64,000 nt of DNA from Alkaliflexus imshenetskii DSM 15055. Its GTDB lineage: Bacteria > Bacteroidota > Bacteroidia > Bacteroidales > Marinilabiliaceae. Of this stretch, positions 33,033 to 40,560 are shown piece after piece; the first letter of the stretch is position 1; each line of letters begins with the position of its first letter. Under the pieces are notes generated by a model. The model saw only the letters and a list, made by a program, of their open reading frames with translations. It did no database searches and was not told the origin of the DNA. The position numbers and the translations under genes were made by a program. The stretch is taken from positions 2,680,436 to 2,744,435 of the forward strand of contig NZ_KI912105.1 in NCBI RefSeq assembly GCF_000517065.1, written 5' to 3'.

Positions 33033-35399
33033 TTAATGATATTTAAGCAAAGTGGTTGTGTAGTAATCCTTGCTATTAATTTTTAAAATGTATGTGCCAA
33101 AACAATTACTGGTTAGTTCGGCATTTAGTTGGATTTTCTGCCCCGGTAGTGTTTCTTTTGTTTGTTCGCCAACAAGTCGTCCTGTGCTGTCAAATAGCTG
33201 TATATTCACTTTGCCTGTAAAGTTTCCGGAAACGGTAACAGGCATTCCTTTCTTTACCGGATTTGGATAAACGAGTATTTCTGATTCATTAATTTCTGCA
33301 TTAAGTTCATCATTCAACTCAAAATTTACTGCATTTTTCAGCAGATCGTAAGGTGTGTAGTCAGTTGAGAGTACATAAATCGCATAGCCTCTGGCAGGCG
33401 CTTCAACCCACACACGTCCATCACTGTATACCTGAGTTGTTTGAGAGTTATCGAACGCGTTAACAAGTGATTTATTGCTCCAGTTTGACCATCCCGATGG
33501 TGTTGCATTTACCCATAAGCCTTTGGTTGTGGTCGAATTGTTAATTACCACTATAGCACCATCCTTTGTGCCGTTGCCCTGACGGCGAGCCACATATACA
33601 TCATGCGTATTGGCGGCGGGGTAAGGGTTTCCGTTTTGGCTTAACACCGAAATGGTTCCGTTAAGATATGTTCTTCTAACGTGTATGAGTTTTACAATTT
33701 CGGCCTGAAGCCATCCGGGAATATTTACCTGGTGGGATGCATCATGATTGTCGAGCAGGGTAACGCCATAGAGGTGTGGATAGAAAAGACAGGGACGACC
33801 TTCATGAGTCAGTAGATAAGCATAGCCCAGATGCCAGTCTTTTGTAACCCATTTGTCGTGTTCTTTTCCAGTGTCATGGTTCTCAAGAAAAGTAACAACC
33901 GATGTGCCGGGTAAACTATTGCCACTGTTGTTTCTAATTAGTCCGGCATGATTTAGCCAGTTCATATTAAAATTTGCATCACCATTACACATATCGGTTA
34001 ATGTAGCTTTTAATGGAAAGTCAAAGGCGTCAGTATCAGCACCATACGATGCAATGTTGTTAACCCAGTTTTTAATGCTGGCAGCAGAGCCCCAATATTC
34101 ACCAACAATAAAGCGTTGACTGCCGTTAATCAGTGGTAGGCTGTTAATCCATGAGGCGGCATAGGATTCTTGAAAGCCTCTCACGAAATCAAGACGGTAT
34201 CCGTCAAATTTTATTACATCAGAGAGCCATGTGCCCCATTCATTCATGCGCTGCTGCACAATAGAACTAAAAGTGTTCAGGTCGTTACCAAAGCCTTTGG
34301 TATTTGTAATGATTTCATCACCTGCACCCCAGTCCCCCAGCCAGTCAAACTCATCAACAGGATGGAAATGAGTATAGTTCCATGTCCAGTTTTGCTCTCC
34401 GGCTCCAGTTTTGGCAGGGAATGAGAGTCCGGTGTTGGTATAAGCTTTTAGTTGAGTGGTGGCAAGATTCTGCCCGTTATGCCATATCTCGAATGGGTAG
34501 TAGCCCCTTGTTTGATCTCCCCAGTTCCAGTTGCTACCAGATTCTGTGCGGGATGTTAGTTTAATGATGATATCTTTTCCGCCCGGGGCAGTCACTTTAA
34601 ATTCATCAATATCGTCTTGATAATTGATGAAAGCTCTTACTGTTTGTCCTGAACCAGGGAACGTGTTGTAATGACCTCCTCCATTATTTGGCTCTGTTTC
34701 CCAGGTGTATGTGCTGTTGAAACCGGAGTTGTTATAGTCAATTTGTATGTCATACGCTCTGGATTGGTGAGATGCGTTGAAGTCCAAATAATATCCTTTA
34801 AACTTAATAAAGTAATCGCCTGCGGTGGCATTTGGTATCACCCAAGTAATTTCGTTTGTAGGATATGGAACATATTGTTGCCCGTTGCGGAAAGCTTCGT
34901 CGAAAACGTATTGTTTCACAGCAGGATTTATTTCGGCGTCTTCGTCAGATGAATAGATGTGGTTGAGAATGATATCGGCATATACATTTACTTTAGGTTT
35001 ACCCTGCGATACGTCGTGCATTGCTGAAATCATGTTCTCAAGCTCACTTCTGCTCCCAAAGCGGGTTTCTATACTGCCTTTCTGATTGTAGTTACCAAGA
35101 TCATAATGGTCATAAATGCCATAACCCATATCATAAATACCCCAATTGCCCTTAGCGGGAGATGGGATCCATATTCCGGTAATCCCCCAGTTTTTAAAGT
35201 CAAATGATTTGTTGGTGAGATTGTTCCACCACAATCCTTTTTTATTTTGGGCGTCAACGGGCACATCCCAGTAAAAGGCCTGGAGCATCACATCATTCTG
35301 GGCTTTAACCAGTATATTTCCTGTAAGGAAAAGGCTAATAAGCAATAGCAGATTTGCCTTGCCAGTAAATGAACTTAATAGGTTCTTGTTTTGTGTCAT
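33033..35399 (-). CDS. Secreted GH13 alpha-amylase with T9SS sorting domain
   Basis: 788 residues. Signal peptide (LLLLISLFLTGNILVKAQ), then a GH13 barrel: VMLQAFYWDVP and GIWIPSPAKGNWGIYDMGYG near the start, region I in ADIILNHIYS (about 143), nucleophile Asp in GYRLDFVRG (about 401), acid/base Glu in IVGEYWG (about 433) and third Asp in LENHDTG (about 507). Between about 165 and 370 an extra block of roughly 200 residues with beta-rich, Trp/Asn/Gly-rich sequence (VFKGYYLDFNASHQSRAYD-like) splits the barrel. C-terminal beta domain, then an 80-residue type A T9SS tag (VYPNPVKKGMPVTVSG to TTTLLKYH), so it is probably secreted or surface-attached. Upstream is a membrane AraC regulator in the same direction. 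Confidence 0.92.
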   Translation of the reverse strand: MTQNKNLLSSFTGKANLLLLISLFLTGNILVKAQNDVMLQAFYWDVPVDAQNKKGLWWNNLTNKSFDFKNWGITGIWIPSPAKGNWGIYDMGYGIYDHYDLGNYNQKGSIETRFGSRSELENMISAMHDVSQGKPKVNVYADIILNHIYSSDEDAEINPAVKQYVFDEAFRNGQQYVPYPTNEITWVIPNATAGDYFIKFKGYYLDFNASHQSRAYDIQIDYNNSGFNSTYTWETEPNNGGGHYNTFPGSGQTVRAFINYQDDIDEFKVTAPGGKDIIIKLTSRTESGSNWNWGDQTRGYYPFEIWHNGQNLATTQLKAYTNTGLSFPAKTGAGEQNWTWNYTHFHPVDEFDWLGDWGAGDEIITNTKGFGNDLNTFSSIVQQRMNEWGTWLSDVIKFDGYRLDFVRGFQESYAASWINSLPLINGSQRFIVGEYWGSAASIKNWVNNIASYGADTDAFDFPLKATLTDMCNGDANFNMNWLNHAGLIRNNSGNSLPGTSVVTFLENHDTGKEHDKWVTKDWHLGYAYLLTHEGRPCLFYPHLYGVTLLDNHDASHQVNIPGWLQAEIVKLIHVRRTYLNGTISVLSQNGNPYPAANTHDVYVARRQGNGTKDGAIVVINNSTTTKGLWVNATPSGWSNWSNKSLVNAFDNSQTTQVYSDGRVWVEAPARGYAIYVLSTDYTPYDLLKNAVNFELNDELNAEINESEILVYPNPVKKGMPVTVSGNFTGKVNIQLFDSTGRLVGEQTKETLPGQKIQLNAELTSNCFGTYILKINSKDYYTTTLLKYH

Positions 35400-35420
35400 T
35401 TTGGAGAGATTTTAATAAAA

Positions 35421-35469
35421 CTTGATTTATTAAGATTTTTTCGGCCGATATAAATCAAGGCAATATTGA
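35421..35469. promoter_or_regulatory. 10-bp inverted repeat upstream of the amylase, candidate operator
   Basis: CTTGATTTAT at 35421-35430 and its perfect complement ATAAATCAAG at 35460-35469 are 29 bp apart, centred on TCGGCCGA. It lies in the 171-bp gap between the AraC-type regulator and the amylase, 22 bp before the amylase start. Role inferred from place only. Confidence 0.5.
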
Positions 35470-35570
35470 GAAATCCTTGCTCAAAAAACGACTTGCTTTA
35501 TGTTTTAGGACTTTTTTACAGATGAGAAAAGGTTTAATTTTGTGAAATAGGACGTTTAAGTGTCACTTTT

Positions 35571-37133
35571 TCAATTGATATTTGCAGAGTGGCTTTTAAA
35601 ATATTCACGGGGAGAAAGTCCGGTGCTTTTTTTAAATGCAAGGTTAAAAGTCGATTTGGAGTTAAAGCCAGCTTCTAATGCCAGATAAAGGAAGGTAAGG
35701 TTTTGCTTATCGTTTTGATTTATCAGAGATATAAACTCATGTATGCGAAATTCGTTAATAAAGTCTCTGAAGTTATGATGAAAGCAGTCGTTAATAACTT
35801 TTGAAACGATATATGGCTTTGAGTTCACCAGCTCAGAGAAGTCGGACAAAAGCAGATCTGGATTTTTATACGGTTTCAATTCAACCATTACCTGGCGTAT
35901 TTTAAATAACAAAGCCATGTCATTGTATTCTGTATTGATATTTTTTTGCTCTGTTTTGGGCTGAGAGAACACGGATTCATTTAATATGGCAGAATAAAAT
36001 GAAGAGAATATCTGGAAGGGAGCAATTGAAAACAGGATATTGAAAAAATAGTCAGGTATGGTAGTTTTGGCTTTGGCGCATATAACCAGGATTACAATTC
36101 CAATTGAGACTGTGAGAAAGCTAAGCGCTGCCAAATGAAAAATAAAAAATCTATCATCTTTCAAATTAAAACTGGTTGAATTTTCATTTTGCGTTGAAAT
36201 TGGTGTTGAAATTTCTGGGAAGTATTTTAACCAATACTCCCGGGCAAGTGGTTGACTCCCTTTAATATGTTTAGATGTTTTGATAGCTATAAATGACAGA
36301 TAACCGATAAAAATAATTGAAGTAGCCAAAATAATCAGAAAATCAACGAGCGTTAGATAGAGGTTGACATGTAGACTGAATAGCTTATCGGGCAGGAGGT
36401 TTAAAGTTCTGAGAATGGCAATAGCAGAGACTACAATGGCGGGTGCAAAATGTGCAGTCGAATATTTTTTATTCTTTTGAGCAAAGGCATTATAGACCCA
36501 TAATATGAGAGGGCCTGCGAGCGTTAATCCAATTTGAAAAATCAGAAGAAGTTGTAGCTTTTGTATAAGATTGGAGTTTTCGTACAGAATGGTTCCAGCA
36601 AAAACCATTATTAAAAACAGAATCCACAAGCTGAATGATTTAATCTTTAAACTGTCACAGTGTTCTATTCTGAAGAGAACTACAATTAGAAGCAGACCGT
36701 TTAAAATGCCTGCTGACAGAATGAAGACATAAAATGGAATTGATTTTCGACCACCTAAATCCTGCCAACTTTCGATGGTGATAAGTTTTGTTAATTGATA
36801 TCGGTCAGTAATTATTCTATTCGGAAGGTATGTATTCTCAGGTCCGGTTTCAATATTCATCCAATTGCCTCTTGAAAACTTATACTCCAGAGTATCGATG
36901 GTGAAAGGAACCTTCACGGAGAGTTTGCCATCAGTGCGACGCTGAAGTGCGTATTGTGGGTCGTTAATTATCCAGTTGTTAAAGTTCCCGCATACAAATA
37001 TTGTGTCATTGTCTGGTGTGTTGGCAGGTAAAGATTCGATAATGATGGTAATGTCTGATGTTGAATTGTTCGAAAATCCATTCAGTATTCCCAGGGTCAG
37101 ATAGAATAATACAGCCAATGGGTGTTTTAACAT
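35571..37133 (-). CDS. Membrane AraC-family regulator with carbohydrate-binding-like N-domain
   Basis: 520 residues. A signal-like N-terminus is followed by an E-set/CBM20-48-like module (TIFVCGNFNNWIINDP, GKLSVKVPF, EYKFSRGNW; about residues 30-115), seven hydrophobic helices (about 130-375), a coiled linker, and a C-terminal AraC helix-turn-helix (FRDFINEFRIHEFISLI, LYLALEAGFNSKSTFNLAFK, TGLSPREYFK). Topology suggests a sensor domain in the periplasm and the DNA-binding domain in the cytoplasm. GNFNNW plus YKF is the pattern of glycogen/starch-binding modules, which fits the amylase next door. That the ligand is starch-like is inference. Confidence 0.82.
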   Translation of the reverse strand: MLKHPLAVLFYLTLGILNGFSNNSTSDITIIIESLPANTPDNDTIFVCGNFNNWIINDPQYALQRRTDGKLSVKVPFTIDTLEYKFSRGNWMNIETGPENTYLPNRIITDRYQLTKLITIESWQDLGGRKSIPFYVFILSAGILNGLLLIVVLFRIEHCDSLKIKSFSLWILFLIMVFAGTILYENSNLIQKLQLLLIFQIGLTLAGPLILWVYNAFAQKNKKYSTAHFAPAIVVSAIAILRTLNLLPDKLFSLHVNLYLTLVDFLIILATSIIFIGYLSFIAIKTSKHIKGSQPLAREYWLKYFPEISTPISTQNENSTSFNLKDDRFFIFHLAALSFLTVSIGIVILVICAKAKTTIPDYFFNILFSIAPFQIFSSFYSAILNESVFSQPKTEQKNINTEYNDMALLFKIRQVMVELKPYKNPDLLLSDFSELVNSKPYIVSKVINDCFHHNFRDFINEFRIHEFISLINQNDKQNLTFLYLALEAGFNSKSTFNLAFKKSTGLSPREYFKSHSANIN

Positions 37134-37342
37134 TGGTATTTGTATTTTAACATATTTGGTAGCGCTAATTTATAAAAAATACAAACCAAACGCATGTATG
37201 TTTGCAAGCGAAATAATTTTGTGCTTGATAATCACCGATGAAAATTTATCATAGAATTTTTTAGGACTGATAATGAAACCATCCCTCTCACATCCGTATA
37301 AGTTCAAATTATACACCGAGTCATAAACTTAAATTTATACCA

Positions 37343-38185
37343 ATGAAGAAAGTGCTCTTGTCGGCTCTGATTGCCTGTATGGCATTACTGGCTTCGGCCC
37401 AGCAACATGTGCCGGTTTTAGATGATTACCAGAGGTTTCTGAAATCCAAGACGTATGTAGTGCTCGACGATGCGTTGATGAGCGATTATAACATGCGCAT
37501 CCGTGAAATAATGGCCCGTTCGTGGAACATCACACCATACGAAGTCATCACCTCCACAGAGTTTGAGAAGATAAAAAACAATCCGGACCATTCGTTTTTG
37601 CTTACCACCATTGTCACCTTTGACAAGGACAAAACAAAAGCCCGTTACAACTTTTTAAGCCTGCTGATGGGGCAGCCCAAGGCCGATGTGCGCACCATGC
37701 CCGATTTGTGCTCATTGCCATTGTCATATCTTCGCGTGGATGAAGAGAGTTACCACTACAAGCTGGAGGCTTTTGTTCTTTTCATGCAGAACCACGTTAA
37801 AAATGTACTTGCCAATGAGAAACTGATTGGCGATAAGGGATTTCGTCAGTATAACCGCGAGCGTGGCAGTTTGGCAGGTAAAAAGCTGCTTCTCACCAAA
37901 GAGGATCTGGCACGAGAGTTACAGAACCCCAAAACCATTGCAGCCAACTATCCTTATGAGTTTGAAATTGTAACACGCGAGGAGATTGCAGCAGCCATTG
38001 CACGTCAGGATCCTGATGTGGTGTTTCTGCATAAAGTAGGTCCCGAAGGCACACGCATACGTGCTAGGGTTTATAAACTGCTTGTTGGCGCTGCCGATTC
38101 AAAGCTTTATTATTGGGATTATCAGATGATTAAACATGCTACTGATGATGCCTTTCAAATGAAAGACTTGAAGCGTTTGAAGTAA
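37343..38185 (+). CDS. Secreted protein of unknown function (280 aa)
   Basis: Signal peptide KKVLLSALIACMALLASAQ, cleavage near residue 20. The mature part is mixed alpha/beta with no Cys and no repeat, motif or lipobox I recognise. A TAATTTTG box at 37214-37221 fits a Bacteroidetes -7 element but lacks a -33 partner. It has its own terminator and is followed by ettA 182 bp on. Homologues are probably Bacteroidetes-specific, but I cannot name a family. Confidence 0.75.
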   Translation: MKKVLLSALIACMALLASAQQHVPVLDDYQRFLKSKTYVVLDDALMSDYNMRIREIMARSWNITPYEVITSTEFEKIKNNPDHSFLLTTIVTFDKDKTKARYNFLSLLMGQPKADVRTMPDLCSLPLSYLRVDEESYHYKLEAFVLFMQNHVKNVLANEKLIGDKGFRQYNRERGSLAGKKLLLTKEDLARELQNPKTIAANYPYEFEIVTREEIAAAIARQDPDVVFLHKVGPEGTRIRARVYKLLVGAADSKLYYWDYQMIKHATDDAFQMKDLKRLK

Positions 38186-38243
38186 CAGTAAAAGATTGAT
38201 AGAGCTGTTATGCCCAAGTGTGAACAGTCAACCACGAATAGAC

Positions 38244-38282
38244 GAAACGGATCTGATTTATCAGGTTCGTTTCTTTTTTTGA
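38244..38282 (+). terminator. Terminator of the 37343-38185 gene
   Basis: Stem GAAACGGATCTGA with TCAGGTTCGTTTC (two G-T wobbles) followed by TTTTTTT. Confidence 0.8.
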
Positions 38283-38367
38283 ATCAGTTGCTTTTGATAA
38301 CTTTGCCATCTGTTTTCGCACACCGTTTTTGTGCGAAACATTACTTATGTGATTAATTTAAAACTAT

Positions 38368-40059
38368 ATGTCAGACGATAAGAAGATTATTTTTAGCATG
38401 GTTGGGGTAAGCAAGGTTTATCCGCCCCAAAAGAAAGTGCTTAGCAACATTTACCTCTCGTTCTTCTATGGCGCAAAAATTGGCGTGATAGGTTTGAACG
38501 GTTCAGGTAAATCTACTTTGTTGAAAATCATCGCCGGTCTTGAGAAGAACTTTCAGGGAGAGGTCACATTCTCACCAGGATATTCTGTTGGTTACCTGTC
38601 TCAGGAGCCTGAACTGGACGAAACAAAAACAGTGCGTCAGATTGTGGAGGAGGGTGTTCAGCCAATCGTAGATGCGTTGAAGGCTTATGAGTCGGTTAAC
38701 GAGCGTTTTGGTGATCCGGAAGTGCTCGAAAACCCCGATAAGATGGAAGCATTGATGAATGAGCAGGCCAAACTTCAGGAGCTTATCGACCAGTATGATG
38801 CCTGGAACCTCGATAGCAAGCTGGAACGCGCAATGGACGCACTTCGCTGCCCGCCCGAGGAGCAGTTGGTGAAAGAACTGTCGGGAGGTGAGCGCCGCAG
38901 GGTGGCATTGTGCCGCCTGTTGCTTCAGGAGCCCGACATTCTGCTGCTGGATGAGCCAACCAACCACCTGGATGCCGAGTCGGTTCAGTGGCTCGAAATG
39001 CACTTGCAACAGTACAAAGGTACCGTTATTGCCATCACCCACGACCGTTACTTTTTGGACAACGTGGCCGGATGGATTCTTGAGCTTGACCGCGGTGAAG
39101 GTATTCCGTGGAAAGGAAACTACTCATCGTGGCTCGACCAAAAATCAAAACGTCTGGCTCAGGAGGAGAAACAGGCCTCAAAACGCCGCCTGACACTTGA
39201 GCGTGAGCTGGAGTGGGTGAGGATGGCGCCCAAAGCACGTCAGGCCAAGTCTAAAGCACGTTTGGCTGCATACGAAAACCTGTTGAAAGAGGACGTGAAG
39301 CAGAAAGAGGAGAAACTCGAAATATTCATCCCCAACGGACCCCGTCTGGGCGAAAAGGTGATTGAGGCACACAGCGTATCCAAAGCTTTTGGCGAGCGCT
39401 TGCTTTTCGATAATCTGGAGTTCTCATTGCCCCGCAACGGAATTGTGGGCGTTATTGGTCCCAACGGTGCCGGTAAAACTACGCTCTTCCGCATGATTAT
39501 GGGACAACAGACTGTGGATAAAGGCACTTTCGAAGTTGGCGAAACCGTGAAGGTGGGTTATGTGGATCAGTCACACGCTGCCATCGACAACAGCAAATCG
39601 GTGTATGAAGTGATTTCCGGCGGACAGGAGACCATTCGCCTGGGTGGACGCGAAATCAACGCACGCGCCTTTTTGTCTCGCTTTAACTTTGCCGGTGCCG
39701 ATCAGGAGAAAAAATGCGGCATGTTGTCGGGCGGTGAGCGCAATCGCCTGCACCTGGCAATGACCTTAAAAGAGGAGGCCAACGTACTGCTGCTGGATGA
39801 GCCTACCAACGACATCGACGTGAACACACTAAGAGCGCTCGAAGAGGGTTTGGAAGATTTTGCAGGTTGCGCCGTGGTTATCTCTCACGACCGCTGGTTC
39901 CTCGACCGTATTGCCACCCACATCCTGGCCTTTGAGGGCGATTCGCAGGTGTACTATTTCGAAGGCGGCTATACCGACTACGAAGAGAACAAGAAAAAAC
40001 GCCTTGGCAACGCAGACCCCAAACGGATTCGTTACCGCAAACTGGTTAAAGACAGCTAG
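38368..40059 (+). CDS. ettA: Energy-dependent translational throttle protein EttA (ABC-F)
   Basis: 563 residues, two soluble ABC domains without membrane segments. Walker A GLNGSGKST and GPNGAGKTT, signatures LSGGERRRVA and LSGGERNRLHL, Walker B LLLDEPTNHLD and LLLDEPTNDID. The linker between the domains includes the P-site tRNA interaction motif region (RELEWVRMAPKARQAKSKAR), which separates EttA from other ABC-F proteins. Binds the ribosomal E site and couples the first elongation step to ATP/ADP in E. coli. Complete, with its own terminator. Confidence 0.93.
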   Translation: MSDDKKIIFSMVGVSKVYPPQKKVLSNIYLSFFYGAKIGVIGLNGSGKSTLLKIIAGLEKNFQGEVTFSPGYSVGYLSQEPELDETKTVRQIVEEGVQPIVDALKAYESVNERFGDPEVLENPDKMEALMNEQAKLQELIDQYDAWNLDSKLERAMDALRCPPEEQLVKELSGGERRRVALCRLLLQEPDILLLDEPTNHLDAESVQWLEMHLQQYKGTVIAITHDRYFLDNVAGWILELDRGEGIPWKGNYSSWLDQKSKRLAQEEKQASKRRLTLERELEWVRMAPKARQAKSKARLAAYENLLKEDVKQKEEKLEIFIPNGPRLGEKVIEAHSVSKAFGERLLFDNLEFSLPRNGIVGVIGPNGAGKTTLFRMIMGQQTVDKGTFEVGETVKVGYVDQSHAAIDNSKSVYEVISGGQETIRLGGREINARAFLSRFNFAGADQEKKCGMLSGGERNRLHLAMTLKEEANVLLLDEPTNDIDVNTLRALEEGLEDFAGCAVVISHDRWFLDRIATHILAFEGDSQVYYFEGGYTDYEENKKKRLGNADPKRIRYRKLVKDS

Positions 40060-40084
40060 TCACGATATTCATTGAGCTATGCAC

Positions 40085-40127
40085 AACTGCCTCATCCGGA
40101 TTTTTATCTGGTGAGGCAGTTTTTTTA
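40085..40127 (+). terminator. Terminator after ettA
   Basis: Stem AACTGCCTCA with TGAGGCAGTT (extended by a wobble pair) and a run of seven T. Confidence 0.9.
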
Positions 40128-40204
40128 TGTGATGGAGGTTTATTTGTTCTGAAGAATTTCTATTAACAGTGCATGTGTTCTGAAAAGTGGTCTGCATGGT
40201 TTCT

Positions 40205-40317
40205 TTTAAACGAAAAGCGAGACAAGTTGTCCTGTCCCGCTTTTAATGTTTTCACAACGGAATAATCCTTATTGTGAATTGCTTCAAATTGTAACGCAAT
40301 TTTACAATAATTTCAGT
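40205..40317 (-). ncRNA. tracrRNA of the type II-C CRISPR system
   Basis: On the minus strand an anti-repeat (40293-40272: TACAATTTGAAGCAATTCAC and following AA) pairs with the first 23 nt of the crRNA repeat with a single bulged base. It is followed by AAGGATTATTCC, a nexus-like hairpin sequence, and by AAAAGCGGGAC pairing with GTCTCGCTTTT (40244-40234 with 40223-40213), then CGTTT, as an intrinsic terminator. A TAATTTTG box (40331-40324) fits a -7 element and predicts a start near 40317. About 110 nt. It is divergent from cas9. The ends are predicted. Confidence 0.88.
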
Positions 40318-40323
40318 AATTTC

Positions 40324-40331
40324 CAAAATTA
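40324..40331 (-). promoter_or_regulatory. tracrRNA -7 box
   Basis: TAATTTTG on the minus strand matches TAnnTTTG. A TTG lies 24 bp upstream, longer than usual, so the -33 assignment is weak. Confidence 0.5.
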
Positions 40332-40334
40332 TTC

Positions 40335-40372
40335 ATCAGATGATTATTCTTGACGCAAGGAAGTCATCCGAT
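40335..40372. repeat. Imperfect REP-like palindrome between tracrRNA and cas9
   Basis: ATCAGATGATT and AAGTCATCCGAT pair with one mismatch and one wobble around an 18-20 nt loop. The arms resemble the CATCCGATGACT arm of the REP units downstream of cas9. It could be an old, expanded copy. Confidence 0.4.
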
Positions 40373-40500
40373 AAACCATTAACACGCTTTTCAAGTGACC
40401 ATTAAGAAACAAATTATAAACAGATGAATTATTGTTTATTACAGCATGGATTTATTGCATTCTGATACGATAATACAATTCAAATTTATTTTTAAAACCC

Positions 40501-40544
40501 TTCATGGGATGACTATAACCACCATGCAAATGTCATCCCATGAA
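40501..40544. repeat. Perfect 13-bp inverted repeat at the cas9 5' end
   Basis: TTCATGGGATGAC (40501-40513) and GTCATCCCATGAA (40532-40544) flank an 18-nt loop. The distal arm contains an ATG (40540) in frame with cas9, and the arm ends 16 bp before the chosen cas9 start. In mRNA the hairpin would lie just upstream of, or hide, the start region. GGATGAC/GTCATCC is also the inner core of the REP palindrome. Confidence 0.7.
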
Positions 40545-40560
40545 TATTACCCTTAACTAT

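Noticed and set aside
40540-40560. Upstream ATG for cas9 (seven extra residues)
   Set aside because: It lies in the arm of an inverted repeat, and the family starts at MKKILGLDLG.
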